Source of the DNA: CAYPKG01 sp964411275
Lineage (GTDB): Bacteria > Bacillota > Clostridia > Christensenellales > CAG-138
Assembly (NCBI GenBank): GCA_964411275.1
Contig: CAYPKG010000005.1
Span: 28,456 to 92,455, forward strand
DNA: 64,000 nucleotides
Reading direction: 5' to 3'
Part shown: piece by piece, positions 51,046 to 59,583 of the stretch
Numbering within the stretch: position 1 is the first letter of the stretch
Layout: each line of letters starts with the position of its first letter
Position numbers and translations under genes: made by a program
Notes under the pieces: model-generated
What the model saw: the letters and a program-made list of their open reading frames with translations, nothing else
Database searches by the model: none
What the model was told of the DNA's origin: nothing

Positions 51046-52448
51046 TGGCCAATATGAACCCGAAAAAAATGCCCAGCAGGGAACAGGATCCCGCAATCCG
51101 CAACAAAAATTTCAACGAGGTCAGCCAGGGGTATGACGTGGCCATGGCCATGGAGGAAGCCACCCGGTGCCTGGGCTGCAAAAACAAGCCCTGTGTGGCT
51201 GGCTGCCCTGTCAACGTGCGTATTCCTGAGTTTATCGGCGAGATCGCGGCTGGGAATTTTGATTTGGCCTATGATATCATCAAAACCACAAACAACCTGC
51301 CCGCCATCTGCGGCCGGGTTTGCCCCCAGGAGAGCCAGTGCGAGGCGAAATGCGTCCGCGGCATCAAGGGGGAGCCTGTTGGCATTGGCAGGCTGGAGCG
51401 GTTCGCTGCGGATTATGCCATGGAAAAAGCCCGGGCAGAGGGGGAAAAGCCCGCTGAGCCGCCGGTGCAAAACGGAAAAAGGGTAGCGGTGGTAGGCTCC
51501 GGTCCCGCAGGCCTGACCTGCGCGGGGGATTTGGCCAAGCTTGGATATGACGTGACGATTTTCGAAGCCCTGCACACCCCCGGCGGGGTGCTGGTGTACG
51601 GTATTCCGGAGTTCCGTTTGCCCAAGGGGCTGGTTCGCGAGGAGATCGCCACGGTGGAAAAGCTGGGGGTTAAGATCGAGACCAACATGGTCATTGGCCG
51701 CAGCACCAGCCTTGACGAGCTCATGGAGGAAGAGGGGTTTGACGCGGTGTTCGTAGGCTCCGGTGCGGGGCTGCCCAATTTCCAGAAGATTCCTGGGGAA
51801 AACCTCAACGGCGTGTATTCCGCCAACGAGTTTCTCACCCGCATCAACCTCATGAAGGCCTATGCCTTCCCCGCCAGCGACACCCCCGTAAAGGTCGGCA
51901 AAAACGTGGCGGTCATCGGCGGCGGCAACGTGGCCATGGACGCGGCCCGCTGCGCAAAGCGGCTGGGGGCGGAGAACGTATACATCGTATACCGCCGCAG
52001 CGAAAAGGAAATGCCCGCCCGTGTGGAGGAAGTCCACCACGCCAAGGAGGAGGGCATCATATTCAAGATACTCAACAACCCCACCCGCATTGACGGCGAC
52101 GAAAACGGGTATGTCAAAAGCATGGAATGCATTGAGATGGAGCTGGGCGAGCCGGACGCCTCCGGCCGCCGCCGCCCGGTACCCAAGGCCGGGTCGGAGT
52201 TCGTGCTTCAAGTGGAAACGGTGGTGGTGGCCATCGGCAATTCCCCCAACCCGCTCATCAAAAACACCACCCCAGGCCTTGAAACACAGCGCTGGGGCGG
52301 CATCATCGCGGATGAGGAAACAGGAAAGACCAGCAAGGAGGGCGTGTACGCAGGCGGCGATGCCGTCACCGGCGCTGCCACCGTCATCCTCGCCATGGGC
52401 GCCGGGAAGAATGCCGCAAAGGCCATCCACGAGTCCCTGTCAAAATAA
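51045..52448 (+). CDS. nfnB: NfnB: glutamate synthase small-subunit-like flavoprotein
   Basis: 467 aa from ATG 51045, with GGGAGG about 8 nt upstream, inside the nfnA stop. An N-terminal Fe-S region (CLGCKNKPCVAGCPVNV and CGRVCPQESQCEAKC) binds two 4Fe-4S clusters; VVGSGPAGLTCAGDLA and VIGGGNVAMDAARCAKRLG are FAD and NADPH Rossmann loops. GltD is the alternative, but the pairing with NfnA and lack of gltB support NfnB. Confidence 0.9.
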   Translation: MANMNPKKMPSREQDPAIRNKNFNEVSQGYDVAMAMEEATRCLGCKNKPCVAGCPVNVRIPEFIGEIAAGNFDLAYDIIKTTNNLPAICGRVCPQESQCEAKCVRGIKGEPVGIGRLERFAADYAMEKARAEGEKPAEPPVQNGKRVAVVGSGPAGLTCAGDLAKLGYDVTIFEALHTPGGVLVYGIPEFRLPKGLVREEIATVEKLGVKIETNMVIGRSTSLDELMEEEGFDAVFVGSGAGLPNFQKIPGENLNGVYSANEFLTRINLMKAYAFPASDTPVKVGKNVAVIGGGNVAMDAARCAKRLGAENVYIVYRRSEKEMPARVEEVHHAKEEGIIFKILNNPTRIDGDENGYVKSMECIEMELGEPDASGRRRPVPKAGSEFVLQVETVVVAIGNSPNPLIKNTTPGLETQRWGGIIADEETGKTSKEGVYAGGDAVTGAATVILAMGAGKNAAKAIHESLSK

Positions 52449-52462
52449 CCAATTTGTATCAA

Positions 52463-52492
52463 ACAGCCCTGTCATTTTTATGGCAGGGCTGT
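52463..52492. terminator. Bidirectional terminator between nfnB and the PepSY gene
   Basis: ACAGCCCTG pairs with CAGGGCTGT around a T-rich loop. It lies between convergent genes. Confidence 0.65.
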
Positions 52493-52511
52493 GTCCATGG
52501 GGCGACAGCTT

Positions 52512-53051
52512 TCAGCGTCTCTTTACTTCATATTCATAATCCAGTATATTGCCGGTAGAGGCGTCGATTTCAAACTCATACTCCGCCCCGTCAAACCTAA
52601 ATTCGATCTCGTATTCTGCCCTGCCGTCGTCCCGGTCCAGCTTCGCCTTTCTAAAATCCGCGTCGCTTGCCGCAACTCCGGCGTGATCCAGAGCGATGAT
52701 CTTCGCCTTTTTTACGCCGATATATCCGGCTTTGGATTTGGCGGCTTTGCCTTCGCTCTTCATTTTTTCGGAATAACTGAGAACCGTTCCATCCTCCGCG
52801 TCGATGTCGCATTCATAGCGGACGCCGTTCCACGTAAATTTGAGCTCGTACTCGTATCTTCCGTCATCCTTATCCAGAGCTGCCCTTGAAAATTCCGTTT
52901 CCTCCGCTGGCGCGCCCGCATATTTCAGAGCCGCCGCTTTCGCCGCGTCCACGCCAATTTTTTGAGAAGCGGCCAGCGCGCTTGTGGACAACCCCGCGCA
53001 CAATAGGCATGCCGCGATCAGAGCCAGAAACCGCTTTTTCCCTTTCATCAT
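52512..53051 (-). CDS. Secreted protein with two PepSY domains
   Basis: 179 aa from ATG 53051, with AGCAGGTG upstream. Signal peptide MMKGKKRFLALIAACLLCAG...ALAAS. Two PepSY modules follow (IGVDAAKAAALKYAG ... DIDAEDGTVLSY and IGVKKAKIIALDHAG ... EIDASTGNILDY). PepSY proteins are thought to inhibit or modulate proteases outside the cell. It lies 60 bp downstream of the histidine kinase gene and is probably regulated by or feeding that system. Confidence 0.85.
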   Translation of the reverse strand: MMKGKKRFLALIAACLLCAGLSTSALAASQKIGVDAAKAAALKYAGAPAEETEFSRAALDKDDGRYEYELKFTWNGVRYECDIDAEDGTVLSYSEKMKSEGKAAKSKAGYIGVKKAKIIALDHAGVAASDADFRKAKLDRDDGRAEYEIEFRFDGAEYEFEIDASTGNILDYEYEVKRR

Positions 53052-53110
53052 AAAACACCTGCTTTCTTGTTGTGATGATGAAATGATACAGGGCAAAGAT
53101 TAAAACCCGA

Positions 53111-54475
53111 TTAAAGCCTTTCTTTTTTTGCGGGAATTGTAACAGTGAACTTGCTGCCCTTTCCAACTACGCTTTCCACGCTCACATCCCCGCCGTGAAT
53201 ATTGGCGATCTTATCCACCATGGAAAGCCCAAGCCCCATGCTGCCGCTTTCCCTGGCGGTGCGGGCGGGATCGGCCTGATAAAACCGCCGCCAGATATGA
53301 TCCAAATGCTCAGAGGAAATGCCGATGCCGTCGTCAGCCACGCTAAGCCGGATGTTATCACCCTGCCGGTCAAGCCGCACAGAAATCCGGCCGTTCTCCC
53401 TTCCATACTGATAGGCGTTCCCAATCAGGTTGAACAATAGCCTTGTAAACAGCGTCCGGTCCACCATCGCGTGGATATCGGGTGGGATTTCCTTGTAGAG
53501 GGTGATGCCGTTTTCCCCGATTTTTGCCTGCTCCTCGCAGACTATCGTCACAAGCTCGCTGATGTCCGTGTCCTCAAATGCCGCCGGCTCCTGCCCCTGC
53601 GTGAGCCGCGTAAAGGAAAGAAGCTCCGCAATCAAATGCGACATCCTGGTGGCCTGCCGCTGTACGGTCAAAAGCGAGTCCCGGTAGTCGGCTTCCGTGG
53701 CGTCGTGGGCAAGGGCGTATTCGCATTGGGCCAGGATCACAGACGTGGGCGTGCGCAGCTCGTGGGAAACATCCGATGTGAACTGCTTTTCTTCCTCAAA
53801 CGAGGCCTCCAGCCTGTCGAACATCCGATCAAACGTAGCGGCGAGGCGATAAATTTCATCCTGCCCCCCGTCAAGGCCGATCCGCCGGGACAAATCGTCC
53901 CCCGCTTCGATGGCGTTGGCGGTGGACGCGATCCTTTCGATGGGCGCGAACGCGCTTTTCGCGATCCTGTATCCCACCGCCGCCGCCGCCAATACGATAA
54001 ATGGAAGGAGTATAAAGGCTGCTTTTAGCACCGTTTGCAGCACGCCGCCTGTGCCGTCCGCGAGTATGATCCCCCGCACCCACAGCCCGCCCGCCTTATC
54101 CGAAAGCTGCTTGTCGTATACGCTGTAGGGTTGTCCGTTTATTATGACCGTGCGAACCTCGCCCTCAAGGAGCGGCTCCTCCACATCAAAGCCGCCGGGA
54201 AGGTAGCCGTCCAGCAATTGCCCGTTTTCTGAGTAGATCACCGAGGTCACGCCGTTTTTCTGGTAGGCAAAATCGTCGTCGATATCCAACTCACCGTCGT
54301 CGTATTCGATTTCTGAAAGGTTGTCGTCTACAACCGCTATCAGCGCGTCTTTAGCGCCGCTTTGCGCGATTTTCCCGCTGGCGAACACCATAAAGCCCAG
54401 CACCAGCCCGCATAGCAGCAGCATCAACAGGGAATACCACAGCGTGACCCGCAGTTTGATGGAGCGTATTTTCAT
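53111..54475 (-). CDS. Sensor histidine kinase
   Basis: 454 aa. TM1 about 8-28, an extracellular sensor of about 130 aa rich in Asp/Glu, TM2 about 165-190, HAMP, then the H-box FTSDVSHELRTPTSVILAQC, N-box LIGNAYQYGR and G-boxes VADDGIGI and GSMGLGLSMV. All catalytic motifs are intact. Its start overlaps the response-regulator stop by 4 nt. The signal is unknown; the acidic sensor could bind metal or cationic compounds. Confidence 0.94.
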   Translation of the reverse strand: MKIRSIKLRVTLWYSLLMLLLCGLVLGFMVFASGKIAQSGAKDALIAVVDDNLSEIEYDDGELDIDDDFAYQKNGVTSVIYSENGQLLDGYLPGGFDVEEPLLEGEVRTVIINGQPYSVYDKQLSDKAGGLWVRGIILADGTGGVLQTVLKAAFILLPFIVLAAAAVGYRIAKSAFAPIERIASTANAIEAGDDLSRRIGLDGGQDEIYRLAATFDRMFDRLEASFEEEKQFTSDVSHELRTPTSVILAQCEYALAHDATEADYRDSLLTVQRQATRMSHLIAELLSFTRLTQGQEPAAFEDTDISELVTIVCEEQAKIGENGITLYKEIPPDIHAMVDRTLFTRLLFNLIGNAYQYGRENGRISVRLDRQGDNIRLSVADDGIGISSEHLDHIWRRFYQADPARTARESGSMGLGLSMVDKIANIHGGDVSVESVVGKGSKFTVTIPAKKERL

Positions 54476-55146
54476 GGATCCTCCCTTAGCACGTATCCGC
54501 TGCCCCGGACGGTTTGGATGAGCTTATGCGCAAAATCGTCGTCAATCTTTTTGCGAAGATACCGGATGTATACATCCACCACGTTGGAGCCGCCCTCGTA
54601 ATCGAAATTCCAGATATGGTTTTCAATTTTCTCCCGTGACAGCACGATCCCTTTGTTGCGGATGAGATACTCCAGCACCGCGAACTCCTTCGCGGACAGG
54701 ACGATTTCCCGCTCCCCCCGCCGGACGGTATGCTTAGCGCTGTCCACCACCAGATCCCCTGCGGTAAACACATTGGTGGTTTCACCGGCCTTCTCCCTTG
54801 TTAAAACCCGGATACGGGCCAAAAGCTCGTCCAGGGAAAAGGGCTTGACGAGATAGTCGTTGGCTCCGGCATCCAGCCCGGCCACCCGGTCTGGCACCGC
54901 GTCCCGTGCGGTTAAAAACAGCACCGGGGTTTTGTCCCCGCTTTCGCGCATCCGTCGCAAAACTGACAGCCCGTCAAGCTTCGGCATCATGATGTCAAGT
55001 ATAACGGCGTCGTATTCCGCCATGGCGATGCAGTCGAGGGCGTCCTGTCCGTCAAAGCAGGCATCCACGCCATAGCCCTCCGCCGTGAGCTTTTTGACGA
55101 TGACGCGGTTTAAGTCCCGCTCGTCCTCAGCAAGCAATATGCGCAT
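54472..55146 (-). CDS. OmpR-family response regulator
   Basis: 224 aa. Receiver with the acid pair AEDE, phospho-Asp in VILDIMMPKLDG and Lys in YLVKPFSLDEL; C-terminal winged helix with LSAKEFAVLEYLIRNKG and NVVDVYIRYLRKKID. Cognate partner of the kinase. The operon is RR-HK-PepSY. Confidence 0.95.
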   Translation of the reverse strand: MRILLAEDERDLNRVIVKKLTAEGYGVDACFDGQDALDCIAMAEYDAVILDIMMPKLDGLSVLRRMRESGDKTPVLFLTARDAVPDRVAGLDAGANDYLVKPFSLDELLARIRVLTREKAGETTNVFTAGDLVVDSAKHTVRRGEREIVLSAKEFAVLEYLIRNKGIVLSREKIENHIWNFDYEGGSNVVDVYIRYLRKKIDDDFAHKLIQTVRGSGYVLREDP

Positions 55147-55163
55147 TGTGCGCCTCCTTACCT

Positions 55164-55189
55164 TAGCCTAAGCAATATAATCCGAACCC
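55164..55189 (+). repeat. Left 26-bp terminal inverted repeat
   Basis: Starts TAGCCTAAGCAATATAATCC and ends GAACCC. Confidence 0.85.
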
Positions 55190-55415
55190 GGTTTGCGGCG
55201 GCGGATTACAGGCCGCTACTGTGTCAGCGGCCCTTGCCGTAGCCCCGCTACGCCTGCGGCCCCCTTCCTTGCATCGACCAGTAATTGGCCACCGGAAACT
55301 CGTAGACCGAAAATGCCTCCATTTGGATGGAGTGCAAGGATGAAGAAGGAGTGCATAGCGGCGCTATGCCGACTGATGAAGACAAAGCAATACGCCAAAT
55401 GGTGCCATTTTCGGC

Positions 55416-55441
55416 GGGTTCGGATTATATTGCTTAGGCTA
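55416..55441 (-). repeat. Right 26-bp terminal inverted repeat
   Basis: Perfect inverted copy of 55164-55189, ending TTGCTTAGGCTA. Confidence 0.85.
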
Positions 55442-55602
55442 CCCTAATGAGATTAAAGCCGGATTAAACCGGATGGCCACAGTATATCACAGACAGGTGA
55501 TCTGCTCAATTGGGGGAGAATCGTAGGGCGTTTTGCATTGTAGTCCTACAAAACAAAGCCTTCCCACGCACCTCTACCCTATCCCAATTTCCGATTTTAT
55601 GG

Positions 55603-55608
55603 TATACT
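55603..55608 (+). promoter_or_regulatory. Extended -10 promoter of mnmG
   Basis: ATGG-TATACT, 35 nt before the mnmG start. No clear -35. Confidence 0.5.
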
Positions 55609-55642
55609 TTAAAATTGGAAACTATTTTTAGGTGGAAAAAGA

Positions 55643-57541
55643 ATGCGCTATTTTGCCCAAACATATGACGCGGTGGTAATCGGAGCTGGCCATGCCGGCT
55701 GCGAGGCTGCGCTTGCGCTTTCCCGCATGGGGCAGCGGACATTATTGCTGACATTGAACATGGACAGCATCGGCCTGATGCCCTGCAATCCCGCCATCGG
55801 CGGCACCAGTAAGGGGCATTTGGTGCGGGAGGTGGACGCCCTGGGCGGGGAAATGGGCCTTGCTGCGGACGAAACGCTCATCCAGATGCGCATGCTTAAC
55901 ACCGGAAAAGGCCCGGCGGTGCATTCTCTTAGGGCGCAAATGGACAAGCGCCGCTATCACGAAAGGATGAAAGCCGCCCTGGAAAGCCAGGAACACCTCA
56001 CAATGGGCCAGGGGGAATGTGTACAAATCCTGACGGCAGGCGGCCGGGTATCCGGCATCGTCACCGACAGCGGCGGGGAGTATGCCTGCCGCGCTGTGGT
56101 GGTGTGCGCCGGCGTGTACATGAATAGCCGCGTCCTCATCGGTGAATGGGCGAAGGAAATCGGTCCTGCGGGCCTTGGCCGGTCGGAAGGGCTGTCGGGG
56201 GCGTTGGTGGAATTGGGGTTCCCCCTAAGGCGGTTTAAGACGGGTACGCCCGCCCGTGTGAACGGCAACAGCCTGGACTATTCTCAAATGGAATTGCAGC
56301 AGGGGGATGTTCCAGTCCCGGCGTTTTCGTTTTTGACCATGAAACGGGGGCCGGAGTTTTTGCAGACCCCTTGCTATCTGACATATACCAACGAAGAGAC
56401 CCATGACATCATCCGGGAAAATCTCCATCGCTCCGCCATGTTCAGCGGGCTCATCCACGGGACTGGGGCGCGATACTGCCCTTCCATAGAGGACAAGGTG
56501 CACAGGTTTGCCGACAAAGACCGGCATCAGATATTCGTCGAGCCGGAAGGCCGCTCCACCAGGGAGAAGTATGTCCAGGGCATGAGCTCAAGCCTACCTG
56601 AGGACGTGCAGGTGAAGATGCTAAGAACCCTGCCGGGATTTCAGCGCTGTGAGGTCATGCGGCCCGGGTACGCCATCGAATACGACTGCATCGATCCCAC
56701 TTCCCTCACCTCTACGCTGGCCGTAAGGGGAGTGCCTGGGCTATGGCTGGCCGGGCAGGTCAACGGCAGCTCCGGTTATGAAGAGGCTGCGGCCCAGGGA
56801 TTGTACGCCGGGGTGAATGCGGGGTTGTGGCTAAAAGATCAGCCGGCATTTCTTCTTAGCAGGGCGGACGCGTATATCGGAGTGCTGGTGGACGATCTCA
56901 CCACGAAAGGCGTGGATGAACCCTACCGCATGATGACCTCCCGGGCGGAATACCGGCTGCTGCTCAGGCAGGATAACGCGGACCTGAGGCTCACCGAGAT
57001 GGCCCGGCGCACGGGCCTGATTTCGGATGCCCGCTATGACGCCCTTTGCGTGAAGCAGGAGGGAATTCAGGCGGCTATGGCGCAGCTGAACCAAATGGTA
57101 CCCCAGGACCAGCGGCAGGCGGCATTTTTGGAGGCTAAGGGCCAGGCTCCGCTGAAACCCGGCGCGCGGTTTCTGGAGCTGATGCGGCGGCCGGAGGTAA
57201 AATATACGGCGCTTCTTTCGCTGTATGGGGAACTGCTTTCCCCCCTGGAAGACCAGGTGGAGGAGCAGATCGATGTGCATGCCCGGTATGACGGCTACAT
57301 TGAAAAACAAAAGGAACAGGTCAGAAGAATGCAGGCGCTGGAGGACGCGGCGCTGCCCCAGAATGTGGATTATATGACGGTGGAGGGCCTGCGTATAGAG
57401 GCGCGGCAAAAGCTCAACATGAAGCGGCCAGCAAGCATCGGCCAGGTGTCCCGCATCCCGGGGGTTTCCCCGGCGGATGTGGCAGTGCTGCTGGTGTGGC
57501 GCAAAAGCCGCCTGGAACAGGAGGGCGCGAATGCAGGTTGA
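55643..57541 (+). CDS. mnmG: tRNA uridine-5-carboxymethylaminomethyl modification enzyme MnmG
   Basis: 632 aa. The FAD loop VVIGAGHAGCEAALA, NPAIGGTSKGHLVREVDALGG, the second motif IEYDCIDPTSL, GLWLAGQVNGSSGYEEAAAQG and the C-terminal GidA-associated helical domain (SRAEYRLLLRQDNADLRL) are intact. With MnmE it modifies wobble uridines of several tRNAs. mnmE is not adjacent, contrary to the usual arrangement. Overlaps rsmG by 11 nt. Confidence 0.97.
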   Translation: MRYFAQTYDAVVIGAGHAGCEAALALSRMGQRTLLLTLNMDSIGLMPCNPAIGGTSKGHLVREVDALGGEMGLAADETLIQMRMLNTGKGPAVHSLRAQMDKRRYHERMKAALESQEHLTMGQGECVQILTAGGRVSGIVTDSGGEYACRAVVVCAGVYMNSRVLIGEWAKEIGPAGLGRSEGLSGALVELGFPLRRFKTGTPARVNGNSLDYSQMELQQGDVPVPAFSFLTMKRGPEFLQTPCYLTYTNEETHDIIRENLHRSAMFSGLIHGTGARYCPSIEDKVHRFADKDRHQIFVEPEGRSTREKYVQGMSSSLPEDVQVKMLRTLPGFQRCEVMRPGYAIEYDCIDPTSLTSTLAVRGVPGLWLAGQVNGSSGYEEAAAQGLYAGVNAGLWLKDQPAFLLSRADAYIGVLVDDLTTKGVDEPYRMMTSRAEYRLLLRQDNADLRLTEMARRTGLISDARYDALCVKQEGIQAAMAQLNQMVPQDQRQAAFLEAKGQAPLKPGARFLELMRRPEVKYTALLSLYGELLSPLEDQVEEQIDVHARYDGYIEKQKEQVRRMQALEDAALPQNVDYMTVEGLRIEARQKLNMKRPASIGQVSRIPGVSPADVAVLLVWRKSRLEQEGANAG

Positions 57542-58220
57542 ACAAATGCTGGAAACTGCCATGCCCCAATTGAGCCTGGCGCAGCGGGATCAACTAAAAC
57601 GCTATTACGAGCTGTTGATCGACTGGAACGGGCGGATGAACCTCACGGCGATTACAGAGCCTCAGGATGTGGTGAATAAGCATTTCCTAGATAGCCTTGC
57701 AGCGGTAGAATTGCTGCCTTCAGGCGGGAGGTGTATCGATGTGGGCACCGGTGCGGGTTTTCCGGGGATTGTGCTTCTGGTGGCGCGGCCGGACATCAAA
57801 ATGACGCTGCTGGACAGCCTCAAAAAGCGGATTTCGTTTTTAGAGACGGTATGCCTGGAACTTGGCATCAACGCCCAATGCGTCCATGGCCGGGCGGAGG
57901 ACGTGGCAAGGCAACCCCAGCATCGCGGGCGCTATGAGGTGGCATTGTCCCGGGCGGTTGCGCCGCTCAACGTTCTGTTGGAGCTGACGGTGCCGTTTTT
58001 AAGGCCTCATGGGGTGGCCATCGCCTACAAAGGCCCGGCGGCGCAGGCGGAAGCGGCGCAATGTGGCGTAGCCTGCAAGCTGTTGGGCTGCACAGTTGAG
58101 GTGAAACCCGTGGAGGCCGATTATGGGGAGCGGTATTTGGCCATTGCGAAAAAGGTCGGGCCGGTTCCTGAAAAATACCCGCGAAAGGCGGGAGAGCCGG
58201 GGCGAAAGCCATTGGGCTAA
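57531..58220 (+). CDS. rsmG: 16S rRNA (guanine527-N7)-methyltransferase
   Basis: 229 aa from ATG 57531, with GGAGG 6 nt upstream, inside the mnmG end. DWNGRMNLTAI, HFLDSLAAVELL and the SAM loop CIDVGTGAGFPGI are the GidB signature; LSRAVAPLNVLLE follows. It methylates G527 of 16S rRNA. Confidence 0.96.
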   Translation: MQVEQMLETAMPQLSLAQRDQLKRYYELLIDWNGRMNLTAITEPQDVVNKHFLDSLAAVELLPSGGRCIDVGTGAGFPGIVLLVARPDIKMTLLDSLKKRISFLETVCLELGINAQCVHGRAEDVARQPQHRGRYEVALSRAVAPLNVLLELTVPFLRPHGVAIAYKGPAAQAEAAQCGVACKLLGCTVEVKPVEADYGERYLAIAKKVGPVPEKYPRKAGEPGRKPLG

Positions 58221-58334
58221 TGCGAAAGACTACGAGTTTTCACGAAACAGCGGTGGTTTTGACACTGGGGCAGGAATTGCGGGAATGTTCGAAGAAATGA
58301 CAAACATACCCGAAAAGCATGGGGGGAATATAGG

Positions 58335-59219
58335 ATGGCGGTTTTTGATTTTTTCAACAAGGATAAGGGTGAGAATGCCGGGACGCCGGAGACCACGGGG
58401 ACTGTGGACGAGCGCAGGAGGTTAATGGAAATCCCGGCGGAGGCCATCAAACCCAATCCCAACCAGCCGCGAAAAACATTCAATGACGACGGGCTGGAGG
58501 AATTGGCCGACAGCATCCGGCAGGTGGGCTTGATACAGCCCCTGGTGGTGCGGCGCATGGACGGATTTTACGAGCTGGTGGCTGGGGAACGGCGGCTGCG
58601 CGCCTGCAAAATGCTGGGGCTTAAAAACATCCCCTGCCTGGTACAACAGGATGTGTACGAGGAGGACAGCGCCATGATGGCCCTCATCGAAAACTTGCAG
58701 CGGGAAAACCTGCATTATCTGGAGGAGGCGGAATGCTATGCGGCGCTGATCTCCAATTACAACCTGACCCAGGAGGAGCTGGCGCAGAGGCTTGGCCGCA
58801 GCCAAAGCTCCATTGCCAACAAGCTCAGGGTATTGCGGCTGTCTCCTGCGGTGAAAAAAGCCATGACGGAGGCGCGGATGACGGAGCGGCATGCCCGGGC
58901 GCTGTTGCGCATCCGGGACGAGTCAACACAGCTTACCATTATCGATAAGGTCAAGCAAAAGGGGATGTCGGTGAAGGATACGGAAAAGCTGGTGGATAAA
59001 ACACTCAACAAGCTTTATGATGAAAAGCAGGAGGGGGTGGCTCCCCGGCCTAAAATCATACGCTATATCCGGGATTACCGCCTGTTTTTGAATTCCGTCA
59101 ACGCGGCGGTCAAGCAGCTTATGGACACCGGCGCGCAGGTGGAAAGCAGTCAGACGGAGACGGAGGATGGGCTGGAGCTCGTGATCCGCGTGCGCCGTAC
59201 CCCAAAGGACGGGAAATAA
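58335..59219 (+). CDS. ParB/Noc-family chromosome partition or nucleoid occlusion protein
   Basis: 294 aa. An N-terminal amphipathic start (MAVFDFFNKDK) may touch the membrane, as in Noc. Then the CTPase/ParB box (IKPNPNQPRKTF, VAGERRLRACKMLG, ENLQRENLHYLEEA), an HTH (TQEELAQRLGRSQSSIANKLRVLRL) and a C-terminal dimer domain. Position after rsmG is the usual noc locus. parA is not in the window. No full parS or Noc box was seen. Confidence 0.93.
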   Translation: MAVFDFFNKDKGENAGTPETTGTVDERRRLMEIPAEAIKPNPNQPRKTFNDDGLEELADSIRQVGLIQPLVVRRMDGFYELVAGERRLRACKMLGLKNIPCLVQQDVYEEDSAMMALIENLQRENLHYLEEAECYAALISNYNLTQEELAQRLGRSQSSIANKLRVLRLSPAVKKAMTEARMTERHARALLRIRDESTQLTIIDKVKQKGMSVKDTEKLVDKTLNKLYDEKQEGVAPRPKIIRYIRDYRLFLNSVNAAVKQLMDTGAQVESSQTETEDGLELVIRVRRTPKDGK

Positions 59220-59240
59220 AATGTGGCTAGAGTAAAATCC

Positions 59241-59317
59241 GTCAAAATCAGCGACACACCCCAGGGTGCCCTCTCTTGCCGCCTTGCGGCAATTCACCTT
59301 GTGCGCGGCGAATTCGG
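59241..59317. repeat. Palindromic core-repeat unit D (chimeric arms)
   Basis: One arm is GTCAAAATCAGCGACACACC as in unit A; the other is CGAATTCGG as in unit C. The core is the same, but the arms do not pair, so this copy is a recombinant of the two types. Confidence 0.75.
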
Positions 59318-59483
59318 AACCAATTTTCATTAGAAAATTGGGTACTTTGCACGTTTTGATGACCGTGTCCCCCAGGGGATACTCTCTTGCCGCTTTGCGG
59401 CAATTCACCTTAAGACATTGTCGAACAATCAAAACGTGCACCTTCAAAAAAGCGCAAGCTGCGCAGCAGCGGCGGTTTTTTGA
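59318..59483 (-). repeat. Inverted copy of the 35.1-kb palindrome field (contains unit E, 59351-59437)
   Basis: The sequence from CCAATTTTCATTAGAAAATTGG through unit E (arms ACGTTTTGAT/ATCAAAACGT) to the A/T-ended hairpin is an almost exact reverse complement of 35099-35262. It may end transcription of parB. Confidence 0.85.
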
Positions 59484-59583
59484 CACACAAAATGCCCGGG
59501 AAAACCCGGGCATTTTGCATGAAAAGAGAGGGGGAGGTTCGCTTTTCTATAACCGCTGTTGCGTAAACGCGAAGCTTAAAGTA

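Larger units (their letters stand above)
55164..55441. mobile_element. 278-bp element with 26-bp perfect terminal inverted repeats (MITE-like)
   Basis: 55164-55189 is the exact reverse complement of 55416-55441. The ends read TA-GCCTAAG and CTTAGGC-TA, as expected of a TA-targeting (IS630/mariner-type) non-autonomous element. The inside is dense in small hairpins (GGCCGCT/AGCGGCC, GCATAGCG/CGCTATGC). It carries no transposase. An invertible segment is an alternative, but no recombinase gene is near. Confidence 0.6.

Noticed and set aside
55193..55447. Short frames inside the 278-bp element
   Set aside because: Both strands are open over about 60-84 codons, but the sequence is mostly hairpins and terminal repeat, with no ribosome site.
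58236..58262. parS-like sequence near parB
   Set aside because: TTTTCACGAAACA lacks the full TGTTTCACGTGAAACA symmetry, so it is not called as a parS site.
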